DNA of 64,000 nucleotides from Vibrio sp. 99-8-1 (GCF_013114595.1 NZ_VTXE01000020.1:23198-87197), one strand, 5' to 3'; numbered from the stretch's first letter, positions 1-9,745 are shown. Program-made: numbers and translations. The notes: generated from the letters alone by a model not told the origin.

Positions 1-1938
<1,938 letters not shown>

Positions 1939-1978
1939 ATAACATTTATTCACCTTCCCCCTATATAGTGGTGAATAA

Positions 1979-2011
1979 GAGAGGAAAGGAGACTTTCCTC
2001 TCGCTTCGTTT
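1979..2011 (+). terminator. Hairpin terminator after kbaY
   Basis: A perfect 10-bp stem (GAGAGGAAAG at 1979-1988 with CTTTCCTCTC at 1993-2002) closed by a GAGA loop, followed by a T-rich stretch. It ends the aga/kba operon. Confidence 0.75.
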
Positions 2012-2369
2012 TATACCTCTTCTCTTTTTACTCATCTCTATCTTATTCCCTTACAAACATAACGAGCGTTACGGTTTTGATTGCATGGTTTTGGGCTACT
2101 TTTCTGTCTCAAAATTTAGACTATCCACAGGCTGATTTTGGCACTAGTGGTCGAGTTTGATCATGCTTGTGTATAAAACGGTCAACTATAGGTTTTTATG
2201 AATCAATAATCCCTAAGCATAAATTGTGAGATAAAACACCTACTTTTTACTGCGATATTTATCATTAAAAAACCTGAGTTAGCGTGAGCGCTTTTGCCAA
2301 CAGGCTATCAAAAATTTCAACCCCAATTCCTCTATTTTTTATGTTTAATTTTCTTTATTTTGCTAATGG

Positions 2370-2400
2370 GATCTTAAGCACTAAGATCGATTTGATCTTA
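2370..2400 (+). repeat. Three alternating GATCTTA/TAAGATC heptamers at 12-bp spacing
   Basis: GATCTTA at 2370-2376, TAAGATC at 2382-2388 and GATCTTA at 2394-2400, separated by 5-bp spacers, so every neighbouring pair forms an inverted repeat. It lies about 20 bp before the FNR box. It may be an operator, but no regulator is known to me for this motif. Confidence 0.55.
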
Positions 2401-2418
2401 CCCTTGCCTCTACTTTTA

Positions 2419-2432
2419 TTGATCCAAATCAA
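2419..2432 (+). promoter_or_regulatory. FNR-type box upstream of nrdD
   Basis: TTGATCCAAATCAA is an exact match to the FNR consensus TTGATNNNNATCAA. It suits oxygen-responsive control of the anaerobic ribonucleotide reductase. Confidence 0.85.
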
Positions 2433-2464
2433 TACTTTTAAGTAGTGCTTCTCGTTAAATACGT

Positions 2465-2511
2465 CCACAATATATAGTGTTAGTCAGTTCGGTTTGTACC
2501 CTATATGGTGT
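2465..2511 (+). promoter_or_regulatory. Pair of NrdR boxes upstream of nrdDG
   Basis: Two 16-bp elements with the NrdR pattern (ACACWATATATWGTGT): CCACAATATATAGTGT at 2465-2480 (15/16) and a weaker copy, GTACCCTATATGGTGT, at 2496-2511 (11/16). Their repeat distance of 31 bp is three helical turns, as usual for NrdR. They predict repression of nrdDG by NrdR under dATP control. Confidence 0.85.
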
Positions 2512-2554
2512 ATTTGTGGGTAATCTGTGGATATATCTAGGGTAAGGAGAAGTA

Positions 2555-4675
2555 GTGAAAGTAGTCGTAATTAAACGAGATGGTTCTCGGGCCCCATTTA
2601 CAAGGGATCGCATAGTTGCAGCAGTGGAGAGCGCCTCGACTCACATAGATAATGAAGTGACCATTTATGCTAATAAAGTCGCTGAAGCCGTTGAGTTAAA
2701 ACTTCTAGATCGCAATGAAGTTGATATTCAAGAAATCCAGACATTAGTTGAGAACGAAATGATGCAAGGCCCATATAAGGGTATGGCTCGTTCTTACATT
2801 GAATACCGACACGATCGTGACATTTCTCGTGAGAAGAAAAGTGCGTTAAGTAAAGAAATTCAAGGTCTGATTGAGCAAAGCAACGCAGATTTACTCAACG
2901 AGAACGCCAATAAAGATGGCAAAGTGATTCCTACTCAACGTGACTTGCTTGCGGGTATTGTGGCTAAACATTATGCAAAAACACACATTTTGCCACGAGA
3001 TATCGTACAAGCGCACGACAATGGTGACATTCATTACCATGATCTAGACTACGCACCATTCTTTCCAATGTTTAACTGCATGCTGATTGATCTACGCGGC
3101 ATGCTCACGCACGGTTTTAAAATGGGTAATGCTGAGATAGACACTCCAAAATCTATCTCTACTGCCACAGCGGTCACCGCACAGATTATTGCTCAAGTTG
3201 CCTCGCATATTTATGGCGGAACGACCATCAATGCCATTGATGAGATATTAGAGCCGTACGTAATTGCAAGCTATGAAAAACACTTAAAAATCGCGCAGGA
3301 GTGGGATATTCCTAATCCGAAAGAGTTTGCTACCTCGCGCACGGAAAAAGAGTGTTATGACGCATTCCAATCGCTTGAGTACGAAGTTAACACACTACAT
3401 ACTGCCAACGGCCAAACCCCGTTTGTTACATTTGGTTTTGGGCTAGGCACTAGCTGGGCGTCGAAACTGATTCAAGCTTCTATCCTCAAAAATAGAATTG
3501 CAGGCTTGGGTAAAAAAGGCAAAACAGCCGTATTCCCGAAACTTGTGTTTGCTATTAAAGATGGCTTAAACCACCAGCCAAGCGATCCGAACTACGATAT
3601 TAAACGCTTAGCATTAGAGTGTGCATCGAAACGTATGTACCCAGACATTCTTAACTACGACAAAGTAGTTGAAGTTACGGGTTCGTTTAAAACGCCAATG
3701 GGCTGCCGTAGTTTCCTTAACCCTTATGAGGAAGAAGGTAAACTGGTACACGACGGCCGTAATAACCTTGGTGTGGTTAGCCTTAACTTGCCGCGCATTG
3801 CTATCAAAGCCAAAGGCGACGAGAAGGCATTTTATGCACTGCTGGATGAGAAACTAACGCTAGCAAGAAAAGCATTAGAAACTCGCATAAGCCGACTAGA
3901 AACGGTAAAAGCACGAGTGGCTCCTATTCTTTATATGGAAGGCGCATGTGGTGTTCGTCTAAATCCGGATGACTCTATTGCTGAGATTTTCAAGAATGGT
4001 CGTGCGTCTATCTCTCTTGGTTATATCGGTGTTCATGAAACAATTAACGCTTTATATGGTAATAGTGAGCACGTTTACGATAACCCTCAACTGTCTGAGA
4101 AAGCGTTAGATATTATTCGTCACCTTAAGCAAAAAGTGGATGAGTGGAAAGAAGAGACAGGCTATGCCTTTAGTCTTTACGGTACGCCAAGTGAGAACTT
4201 GTGCAGCCGCTTCTGCCGTGTTGATGCCAAAGAGTTTGGTGTTATCGAAGGCGTAACGGACAAAGGTTATTACACCAACAGTTTCCACTTGGATGTAGAA
4301 AAATCCGTGAACCCATACGACAAAATTGATTTTGAGATGCCATATCCACAGATCTCAACAGGCGGTTTTATCTGTTATGGAGAGTTCCCTAACATGCAGC
4401 GCAATATTGAAGCGTTAGAAAATGTCTGGGATTACAGCTATAGCCGGGTACCTTATTACGGCACCAATACACCAATTGATGAATGCTACGAATGCGGTTA
4501 CGAAGGTGAGTTTGAATGCACAAGCCGTGGATTCACCTGTCCTAAATGTGGCAACCATGACGCAACAAAAGTATCGGTAACTCGTCGTGTATGTGGCTAC
4601 TTAGGCAGCCCAGACGCAAGACCCTTTAACTTTGGTAAGCAAGAAGAAGTTAAACGTCGCGTTAAGCATATGTAA
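2555..4675 (+). CDS. nrdD: Anaerobic ribonucleoside-triphosphate reductase (class III)
   Basis: Oxygen-sensitive glycyl-radical enzyme that reduces NTPs to dNTPs. 706 residues, the usual length. An N-terminal ATP-cone (KRDGSRAPFTRDRIVAAVE, residues about 8-26) gives allosteric control. The C-terminus carries a four-cysteine zinc site (CYECGYEG then CPKCG, about 645-670) and the glycyl radical motif RVCGYLG, which NrdG activates. The start is GTG, chosen because GGAGAAG precedes it closely and the protein then begins like other NrdD proteins. nrdG follows after 5 bp. FNR and NrdR sites lie upstream. Assignment is secure. Confidence 0.97.
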   Translation: MKVVVIKRDGSRAPFTRDRIVAAVESASTHIDNEVTIYANKVAEAVELKLLDRNEVDIQEIQTLVENEMMQGPYKGMARSYIEYRHDRDISREKKSALSKEIQGLIEQSNADLLNENANKDGKVIPTQRDLLAGIVAKHYAKTHILPRDIVQAHDNGDIHYHDLDYAPFFPMFNCMLIDLRGMLTHGFKMGNAEIDTPKSISTATAVTAQIIAQVASHIYGGTTINAIDEILEPYVIASYEKHLKIAQEWDIPNPKEFATSRTEKECYDAFQSLEYEVNTLHTANGQTPFVTFGFGLGTSWASKLIQASILKNRIAGLGKKGKTAVFPKLVFAIKDGLNHQPSDPNYDIKRLALECASKRMYPDILNYDKVVEVTGSFKTPMGCRSFLNPYEEEGKLVHDGRNNLGVVSLNLPRIAIKAKGDEKAFYALLDEKLTLARKALETRISRLETVKARVAPILYMEGACGVRLNPDDSIAEIFKNGRASISLGYIGVHETINALYGNSEHVYDNPQLSEKALDIIRHLKQKVDEWKEETGYAFSLYGTPSENLCSRFCRVDAKEFGVIEGVTDKGYYTNSFHLDVEKSVNPYDKIDFEMPYPQISTGGFICYGEFPNMQRNIEALENVWDYSYSRVPYYGTNTPIDECYECGYEGEFECTSRGFTCPKCGNHDATKVSVTRRVCGYLGSPDARPFNFGKQEEVKRRVKHM

Positions 4676-4680
4676 CTGTA

Positions 4681-5151
4681 ATGAACTATCAAAAATATCA
4701 TCAAGTAGATGTTGTGAACGGAGAGGGTACTCGCTGTACTCTCTTTGTTTCAGGCTGCGAACATAACTGCCGTGGCTGCTACAACAAATCGACTCAAAAT
4801 CCTAATTCTGGTCATCTGTTTACTCAAGAGCTTGAAGATCAGATCATCGCTGATTTGCAAGACACACGTATCAAACGTCGTGGATTGTCATTATCTGGTG
4901 GTGATCCGCTCTATCCGAGTAATCTTGACGCTATCTACCAATTGGTAACGCGAGTAAAGACAGAATGCCCAGATAAAGATATCTGGCTATGGACAGGCTA
5001 TGTCATCGACGAACTGACGGATAAGCAGAAGTCTATTGTAGAACTGGTTGATGTGTTAATTGATGGTAAGTTCGAGCAAGATAACTACGACCCTGCGCTC
5101 TTATGGCGAGGCAGTTCTAACCAGATAATTCATCGGTTTAAGTTGGATTAA
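4681..5151 (+). CDS. nrdG: Anaerobic ribonucleotide reductase activating protein, radical SAM
   Basis: Generates the glycyl radical on NrdD by radical-SAM chemistry. 156 residues, normal length. The 4Fe-4S motif CEHNCRGC (CxxxCxxC) is at residues about 26-33, the SAM-binding SGGDP at about 77, and LWTGY and DVLIDGKFE are typical NrdG signatures. It lies 5 bp behind nrdD and is certainly cotranscribed. A hairpin followed by a long T-run ends the operon. Confidence 0.97.
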   Translation: MNYQKYHQVDVVNGEGTRCTLFVSGCEHNCRGCYNKSTQNPNSGHLFTQELEDQIIADLQDTRIKRRGLSLSGGDPLYPSNLDAIYQLVTRVKTECPDKDIWLWTGYVIDELTDKQKSIVELVDVLIDGKFEQDNYDPALLWRGSSNQIIHRFKLD

Positions 5152-5203
5152 GCTTTACTTTCTTGTAGAAGTTTCGCTGCTTCAAATTAATGATTGAAAT
5201 TGA

Positions 5204-5235
5204 AACGTTGACTTTTTAAGTTGGCGTTTTTTTTT
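5204..5235 (+). terminator. Terminator of nrdDG
   Basis: An 11-bp stem including three G-T wobbles (AACGTTGACTT with AAGTTGGCGTT) around a TTT loop, followed by a run of nine T. Confidence 0.85.
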
Positions 5236-5536
5236 GTAAAAGAGCTAAATCATGAGTTTTCAGTATATCAACCACTAAACCATAGTGTATGGCTAACTGA
5301 CTGATCTATCATAAGATTATGGTTAGATCTGGATCAATTTAATTTTCGATATGTATAATAAAATTCTCTATGTTGCATATGAGCTATAAATGTAATTTAT
5401 GTATTCTTGGCGGATTTATATTTAAATTTTGGCGTGGTAGTAGTTAATTATATAAGTTCTTCAATAAAATAAAATTCATTTAGGTTCAATTTTATACTTA
5501 AATATTACCTAACCATTTATAAAAGGAATAATAAAA
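5236..5536. other. AT-rich intergenic stretch, no gene seen
   Basis: About 300 bp of very AT-rich sequence between the nrdDG terminator and the first gene of the accessory region. It marks a sharp drop in G+C. No ORF, repeat or recognisable site was found beyond AT-rich promoter-like sequence before 5537. Confidence 0.5.
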
Positions 5537-6226
5537 TTGAGATATTCAGCCATAATATTAAGTTTAGTTATTGTCGGTTGTTCTAGTACAGAATCGCAAA
5601 AAATAGAAGATACGACTCCTAGCGCTCTGCTATCTAAGGCTATTTTTTCTATTCAAAATAATAAATCACGAATAGCTATGGAGAAGTATCTTAATCCATT
5701 GATAAAGCATTGTAATAGTGAAGTTAAATCTGAAACTGAAAAAGTGTATAGTGCAAGAAGTAAAAAAGAGGAAGATTTCTATAAAAGCAAGACAGATACC
5801 AACGGAAGAACGATCAGGGTAATTGATGGGACTTGTGCTGATGCTCATTTTTTTGCGGGATATGTAAATGTCGAATTAAATAATGTTGATGCTGCTGAAT
5901 ATTATCTGATAAATGGCCTAAATATATCGCCTCAAAACTCTAGAATATTAAGCGAGTTAGGCAATATTTATCAAAATAAAAAATTATGGGATAAAACGCT
6001 AACAACTTATAAAAAAGCTCAGGTTTCAGCTAAATTATACTCACCAACTAATAGAGCGAATATGGAGTATTCTCGTGCACTAAGAGGAATAGGATTTGTA
6101 CTGATTGAGCAAGGAAAATTAGATGATGCATCAACCAAATATCATGAAGCACTAGAGATAAACTCTAAAGATAAAATAGCATTGGCTGAGCTGCGTTATA
6201 TAGAAAAATTAAAATTAAACAAATGA
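5537..6226 (+). CDS. TPR-repeat lipoprotein, function unknown
   Basis: 229 residues starting at TTG, with GGAAT 9-14 bases upstream. The N-terminus is a lipoprotein signal ending in VIVGC (lipid-attached Cys at residue 15). From about residue 100 the sequence forms tetratricopeptide repeats (ADAHFFAGYVNVEL, AAEYYLINGLNISPQN, RILSELGNIYQ, ALRGIGFVLIEQGKLDDA, KYHEALEINSKDKIALAEL). This resembles TadD/PilF-like scaffold lipoproteins, but no tad or pilus genes are nearby. It is much more AT-rich than the core genes around it and stands alone. It probably sits in the outer membrane and holds protein partners; the actual function is unknown. Confidence 0.7.
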   Translation: MRYSAIILSLVIVGCSSTESQKIEDTTPSALLSKAIFSIQNNKSRIAMEKYLNPLIKHCNSEVKSETEKVYSARSKKEEDFYKSKTDTNGRTIRVIDGTCADAHFFAGYVNVELNNVDAAEYYLINGLNISPQNSRILSELGNIYQNKKLWDKTLTTYKKAQVSAKLYSPTNRANMEYSRALRGIGFVLIEQGKLDDASTKYHEALEINSKDKIALAELRYIEKLKLNK

Positions 6227-6250
6227 TTTGATAGTAGGTTGTAAGTTCGA

Positions 6251-6298
6251 GGACAGGCACTTATGCAGGTACTTTAAGGGTGTAAATGGTGTCTGTCC
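6251..6298. repeat. REP-like inverted repeat with GGACAGGCAC arms
   Basis: GGACAGGCAC at 6251-6260 faces GTGTCTGTCC at 6289-6298 (one wobble), separated by about 28 bp. It shares the GGACAGGCA core of the REP-like units found repeatedly to 12.86 kb and marks the left end of that repeat-rich stretch. Confidence 0.6.
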
Positions 6299-6392
6299 CT
6301 TTTAGTGTAGTGATTAACCAAGGTGTTAATTTATATGAACTAACTCATTTAATGATAATTAGTATTAACAAAATATAAATATGGAGATTATA

Positions 6393-6752
6393 GTGTTTAA
6401 AAATAAAACTATCTTTTTATTAGTGTCGGTTGTATTGACTGGGTGTGCGAGCAACTCCGTTTCTTGGGACTCTCTTGAAGAGAATAACGCGGGTTCAAAT
6501 TACTGTTCTACTGCGTTCACCAAGCCAGAGAAGATTGAGTCTTGTTCTGTTGAGTATACAGTTTATTCAAAAGCAAAGCGTGAATGTCAAAAAGATTCAA
6601 ACCCAGGTTATTGTGTATTAATGGCTGAGTATAGCTGGGATACTTTCAAAGACATGGTTTTAAATGTCGAGCCAACCCAAGAGCATGCAAAAATGTTCCC
6701 TATCATGTGCGGTCACAAAGACAAAGCAGTCCAGCCATGTTCGAAACTCTAA
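6393..6752 (+). CDS. Small cysteine-rich lipoprotein, unknown function
   Basis: 119 residues from the GTG at 6393, preferred over the ATG at 6381 because GGAG lies 6 bases before the GTG. The lipobox LTGC puts the lipidated Cys at about residue 18. The mature part has seven further cysteines (YCSTAF, ESCSVEY, RECQKD, GYCVLM, IMCGH, QPCSKL), suggesting disulfides in a periplasmic or surface domain. It is flanked by REP-like hairpins on both sides. I do not recognise the family. Confidence 0.6.
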   Translation: MFKNKTIFLLVSVVLTGCASNSVSWDSLEENNAGSNYCSTAFTKPEKIESCSVEYTVYSKAKRECQKDSNPGYCVLMAEYSWDTFKDMVLNVEPTQEHAKMFPIMCGHKDKAVQPCSKL

Positions 6753-6797
6753 GGTAGCTGAAATTAATAGCGAAATTAGAAATTAAAAAATTAATAA

Positions 6798-6831
6798 GAC
6801 AGGCACAATAAACAAGTTTATTGTGCCTGTC
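6798..6831. repeat. Perfect 15-bp REP-like hairpin
   Basis: GACAGGCACAATAAA, loop CAAG, then the exact reverse complement TTTATTGTGCCTGTC. It shares the GACAGGCA core with the other REP-like units. It is followed at once by the first toxin-tip remnant rather than by a T-run, so it looks like a mobile repeat, not a terminator. Confidence 0.75.
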
Positions 6832-6837
6832 CTGTTA

Positions 6838-6945
6838 GTTCGAGTATATACAGGAAGTAGTAAGCGACCAGATGAAATTGTTGTAACATACCAGATTGGT
6901 AATAGGGATCCGATATCTAAGTCGATAGAGAATGTGAGGATGTAA
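6838..6945 (+). pseudogene. Orphan C-terminal toxin tip 1 (fragment)
   Basis: An open frame of 35 codons without a start, reading VRVYTGSSKRPDEIVVTYQI and ending SKSIENVRM followed by TAA. It stops 1 bp before a YezG-like immunity gene, and the immunity gene's GAGG ribosome site lies inside it. Position and style match the last residues of a polymorphic toxin that has lost its body. Upstream it runs directly into a REP-like hairpin. The nuclease family cannot be named from this fragment. Confidence 0.55.
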
Positions 6946-6946
6946 A

Positions 6947-7411
6947 GTGGATAACAACAAAATAAAAAATCCGCAAGAAATATATCAGGAAATAGGACGT
7001 CTGATTTGGTCTATCTTTCCAGAAAATGCTCTGGAGGCGTACTTTTATTGTCAAGTATATCGTTTATCTAGAGATTATAAGTATAACTGGTTGGATCATG
7101 ATGGAAATATATCGAGGTATGATTTTGAACAACATCCAACTAGTGTTCTTCAGTTAATTTCAGCTCAGTTAAAAGAACTACAGCAGCATAGTGTTTTTGA
7201 CCAAGAACGCTGGACGCATTGCAAAGTAACGCTAACTGATGAGGGACAGTTTCATATTAAGTTTGCGTATATTGAAGAAGAAGATAGCTGGAGTGGTCTG
7301 TACATGAGGGGTGTTAGCTCATTAACTAAAGAAGAAGCTGAAACATCTTCAGTTCCTGATAAGACTAACGGGGACAGCCATCTTAATAAACAATCAGTTA
7401 AGTTGATCTAA
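6947..7411 (+). CDS. YezG-like (DUF600) immunity protein with MITE-derived C-terminus
   Basis: 154 residues, GTG start with GAGG 7 bases upstream. The body (EIYQEIGRLIWSIFPENALE near the start, then YCQVYRLSRDYKYNW, FDQERWTHCKVTLTDEG, FHIKFAYIEEEDSW) fits the YezG/DUF600 antitoxin family, which neutralises nuclease tips of polymorphic toxins. The last 15 or so residues (NGDSHLNKQSVKLI) are encoded by the left end of the MITE that begins at 7367, so the native 3' end was replaced by the insertion. Whether the protein still folds is unknown. It is paired with the tip remnant just upstream. Confidence 0.7.
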   Translation: MDNNKIKNPQEIYQEIGRLIWSIFPENALEAYFYCQVYRLSRDYKYNWLDHDGNISRYDFEQHPTSVLQLISAQLKELQQHSVFDQERWTHCKVTLTDEGQFHIKFAYIEEEDSWSGLYMRGVSSLTKEEAETSSVPDKTNGDSHLNKQSVKLI

Positions 7412-7602
7412 ACGACGCCTTGTTATTTCCATAGAAAATCCAATCACAGCGTCAGTTGATCACCTCTATACAATAAATCCGCATAAAATTGTTGTTTTTC
7501 AATATGTTTCAACTAAATTATAGCAAAAATATATTAACCTACTTATAACTGAGCAGGTGAGAACTGGCTGGCTTGAACTTTTTTAAGATGCATGTCCTCG
7601 TT
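7367..7602 (+). mobile_element. MITE-like element, copy 1 (RAYT-derived)
   Basis: A 236-bp element bounded by inverted REP-like ends: AACGGGGACAGCCATCTTA on the left and TAAGATGCATGTCCTCGTT on the right. The inside starts with the 3' end of a transposase reading frame (compare 11895-12056), then a conserved AT-rich block with ATTCGCATAAAATTGTTG-like sequence. The same block recurs near 9754, 10878, 11774 and 12039. The left end supplies the stop codon and last residues of the YezG-like gene. Confidence 0.75.
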
Positions 7603-7880
7603 GTGCTTCTGGAACGACTCATCCGTCTGGTGTTGAATATACAGAGCAAGGTTTTCCAGACTTCTCGCCTTACGCAAAAGCAAAAGTTGAAATTAAAGGC
7701 TTAACTGGTAACTATGCTAAAGATGCAGCTATAGCAAATAAAGCTGTAGGCTTAAAAAGCACTCCCGATGGTTTTGTGTAGCATCACGTTGAAGACACGA
7801 AAACAATGCAGTTAAAACCTAAAGATATACATAATAATGCTAGACGTACAGGTGGAGCTGCCATTCTGAGGAATAAATAG
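7602..7880 (+). pseudogene. Orphan WHH-type nuclease toxin tip 2 with a stop at the W codon
   Basis: One reading frame from the MITE end to the TAG at 7878, without its own start. It encodes THPSGVEYTEQGFPDFSPYA, KVEIKGLTGNYAKDAAIANK and, after an in-frame TAG at 7779-7781, HHVEDTKTMQLKPKDIHNNA ending RRTGGAAIL. This is the HNH/endonuclease VII-fold WHH toxin domain. The TAG stands exactly where the family has the W of W-H-H (TGG to TAG is a single change), so the nuclease is dead as a simple frame. A SUKH immunity gene follows 16 bp later. Confidence 0.8.
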
Positions 7881-7896
7881 GATCAGTGCATATACT

Positions 7897-8370
7897 ATGA
7901 AAATAAAACTATCAAAACCATTAGCTATTTCAAGTCATGATATTGATGACTTTATTCAGGAAACAGGGGTAGACCTCCCAGAAGAGTTTGCTAAGTTTTT
8001 GCTTGAGTATAATGGTGCAAGACCCGAAACGAATATCTTCTCGATAACAGAGCTGAATGAATCAGGGGTAGATAAATTTATCCCTTTATCTTTGATGATT
8101 GAAGAAAGTGCTAGGCTTGAAAATATTGGAGCAAGTACTTTCCCAATTGCTTGGGCAGAAGGTGGGAACTATGTAGTGATAAACTTTGATAAAGAAGCGT
8201 CAGTTTACTTTTGGGATCATGAAGAACCCAGTCAAGAGTTCTTATTGGCGAAAGGGATTTACAAGTTCTTAGAAAAATTAGAAGCATTTGATCCTGAAAG
8301 CGTCGTCTTGAAAGATGGCCAGATAGAATCAGCATGGATAGACCCAGATTTCTTAAAAAGTCTTGAGTAG
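7897..8370 (+). CDS. SMI1/KNR4 (SUKH) family immunity protein
   Basis: 157 residues of the SUKH fold, the commonest immunity family for nuclease tips of Rhs, CDI and LXG-type toxins. Typical features: ISSHDIDDFIQETGVDLPEE followed by FAKFLLEYNGARPE near the N-terminus, FPIAWAEGGNYVVINFDKEA in the middle, and VYFWDHEEP. It sits directly behind a WHH nuclease tip, which SUKH proteins commonly neutralise. Length is full and the frame is intact, although the paired toxin piece is broken. It probably survives as a protective orphan immunity gene. Confidence 0.85.
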   Translation: MKIKLSKPLAISSHDIDDFIQETGVDLPEEFAKFLLEYNGARPETNIFSITELNESGVDKFIPLSLMIEESARLENIGASTFPIAWAEGGNYVVINFDKEASVYFWDHEEPSQEFLLAKGIYKFLEKLEAFDPESVVLKDGQIESAWIDPDFLKSLE

Positions 8371-8390
8371 TAATCGTAAATTCATCTAAC

Positions 8391-8435
8391 GCCACTCATC
8401 CGAGTGGCGTCCCACCCCCTAGAATCACCGAGCAA
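8391..8435 (+). repeat. Cassette tail hairpin, copy 1
   Basis: GCCACTC, loop ATCC, GAGTGGC, then GTCCC and a C-rich stretch. It is the most divergent of four copies of a tail that follows immunity genes here (others at 9627, 11611 and 12721). It lacks a T-run, so it is not a standard terminator. Confidence 0.75.
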
Positions 8436-8480
8436 CGGGGACAGGTATCTTATAAGAAGCTAACAGGGACAGTCATCTTA
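8434..8480 (+). repeat. Two tandem REP-like units
   Basis: Two direct copies, AACGGGGACAGGTATCTTA at 8434 and AACAGGGACAGTCATCTTA at 8462. They match the terminal repeats of the MITE-like elements. Confidence 0.7.
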
Positions 8481-8682
8481 ATACTGATACAGAAGCTAAC
8501 TGTAGTGGTACATTGAATTTGGCCACCTGATTAGAGGTGTTATGATTCAGTTCATAGAAGAATTAGATCACAAAAAATAATCGATTCTTTAGTGTTTTCT
8601 AGTTGTTGAGATATGTGTTCTAGTTATTTAACAGTCTAATTTATATTATGTTTTCACTTTAAATTTAATGTTGAAATGAATC
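8481..8682. other. Non-coding spacer with possible IS remnant
   Basis: The block at about 8502-8580 (GGTACATTGAATTTGGCCAC, then a 12-codon ORF reading MIQFIEELDHKK) looks like the very end of an insertion sequence or the start of a lost gene. I cannot name it. The remainder is AT-rich spacer before the lipoprotein at 8683. Confidence 0.3.
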
Positions 8683-9183
8683 ATGGTTATCGCTCGTAAA
8701 AGTGGATTTGTAGTAATATGTGCAGCTCTGTTGTTAACTGGATGTGTAAGTGATGTATGTAAAAAGCATGGTTTGACTTCCTACAAATGTACTCGATTAG
8801 AAGACTCTATCGCATACATCAAGGAGCATGAAGAGGAATTGGTTGAACTGACCAAGACATATAATAGTACTGGACTAGGATTCCCGTTATCGGAGTCAGA
8901 TATAATCGGTTATAAACAAACGTTCTGTAAAAAATATCAAGATAAAAAGTTTGAACTTAAATCAGCAGAACAGGTGGCATTTAAGTTGGGCCCATACATG
9001 CAACATAGATTTTGCTACTACCTCAGTTCTATTGAAAAACCTATTATGATTGCGGCTCCAAAAGAGATGACGGACGAGGGTGGTAGAGTTTTTTACTATC
9101 TGATTGATCAAAACAGAGTTGTAGATTTTGATGTACACAACGTGGTTTATTCCAAGAATGGCTTTAAATACGGTAATTATTAG
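8683..9183 (+). CDS. Small lipoprotein in the toxin/immunity island, unknown function
   Basis: 166 residues beginning MVIARKSGF, with a lipobox LLTGC (Cys at about residue 21). The mature part has several cysteines (VCKKHG, KCTRLED, FCKKYQ, RFCYYL) and no recognised domain. The DUF2799-like pattern (GYKQTFCKKYQDKKFELK) is a weak resemblance only. It lies between REP-like units and an immunity-like gene. It could be a periplasmic immunity lipoprotein or an unrelated passenger. Confidence 0.6.
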   Translation: MVIARKSGFVVICAALLLTGCVSDVCKKHGLTSYKCTRLEDSIAYIKEHEEELVELTKTYNSTGLGFPLSESDIIGYKQTFCKKYQDKKFELKSAEQVAFKLGPYMQHRFCYYLSSIEKPIMIAAPKEMTDEGGRVFYYLIDQNRVVDFDVHNVVYSKNGFKYGNY

Positions 9184-9227
9184 CATTTATACTTCAATGG
9201 AACATTTGATATTGAAGGTAAATAATA

Positions 9228-9614
9228 GTGATTAATAATGCATTGTCGAAAGAACAAGTTGCGGAAATATGCGCTCATTTAGAAGAGACTGCAAGCATGA
9301 TAGGTGCACCTCTTTATAAGACTAAAGAGTCAATGGTAAATCTAGAGGGAATCCTTCTTAGTTTAAAAGAAATGACGGATGAAGAAGCACTCAATGGTGC
9401 AGAGTTTATGGCGGGAATTTATCTTGGAGAAGTACTATGTAAGTTCACGGGAGGTGAGTGGTTTTACTTTGATGCATCTGAGCAATTTACAGTTAAAATC
9501 AATGACCAATCATTTTTCCCCATTGAGCGAGTAAAGAGTTTTACTTCCAATCCGAATGATGAAGGTTTAGATTTTTACGTTCATGCTATTTTAGCGAAGC
9601 ACAAGAAAGCGTAA
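9228..9614 (+). CDS. Probable immunity protein, family not recognised
   Basis: 128-residue acidic soluble protein with GTG start and GAAGG upstream. It has no signal or membrane segment. Visible blocks are LSKEQVAEICAHLEE, EFMAGIYLGEVLCKFTGGEW and FYVHAILAKHK. It is followed by the same hairpin tail as the SUKH and other immunity genes, which is the main reason to call it an immunity gene. No toxin tip lies directly upstream; the preceding gene is a lipoprotein, so this may be a two-gene cassette. The function is inferred from context only. Confidence 0.5.
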   Translation: MINNALSKEQVAEICAHLEETASMIGAPLYKTKESMVNLEGILLSLKEMTDEEALNGAEFMAGIYLGEVLCKFTGGEWFYFDASEQFTVKINDQSFFPIERVKSFTSNPNDEGLDFYVHAILAKHKKA

Positions 9615-9626
9615 ATGTTACAAAAA

Positions 9627-9686
9627 GCCACTCACCCGAGTGGCGTCCCTCTTCCCAGAACCACCCAATCCACCCACAGAACCCTC
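9627..9686 (+). repeat. Cassette tail hairpin, copy 2
   Basis: Hairpin GCCACTCACCCGAGTGGC at 9627-9644 followed by the conserved GTCCCTCTTCCCAGAACCAC and CCAATCCACCCACAGAACC. It starts 12 bp after the stop of the immunity-like gene. Confidence 0.8.
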
Positions 9687-9694
9687 TCTGATCT

Positions 9695-9745
9695 AACGAG
9701 GACAGCCATCTTAATACTAACTTTTTTAAGATGCATGTCCTCGTT
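9695..9745. repeat. Minimal REP pair (51 bp)
   Basis: AACGAGGACAGCCATCTTA and TAAGATGCATGTCCTCGTT face each other with only about 13 bp between, i.e. both ends of the MITE with the inside removed. It shows the element in its shortest form. Confidence 0.75.

Larger units (their letters stand above)
2003..2554 (+). other. Long regulatory upstream region of nrdD, no gene seen
   Basis: About 550 bp without a convincing ORF. The right half holds the sites listed separately: three spaced copies of a GATCTTA heptamer, a perfect FNR box and two NrdR boxes. The left half shows nothing I can identify. Confidence 0.6.

Noticed and set aside
5537..6226. TadD/PilF pilus assembly protein
   Set aside because: TPR repeats and a lipobox alone do not identify it, and no tad or pilus genes are nearby.
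6798..6831. Rho-independent terminator of the lipoprotein gene
   Set aside because: The stem is perfect but has no T-run, and its core matches the other REP-like units. A repeat is the better explanation.
8391..8413. Coding link between the tail (reads ATHPSGVP) and the start of the WHH tip (THPSGV)
   Set aside because: The shared hexapeptide is suggestive, but the following residues and bases differ, so it is most likely chance.
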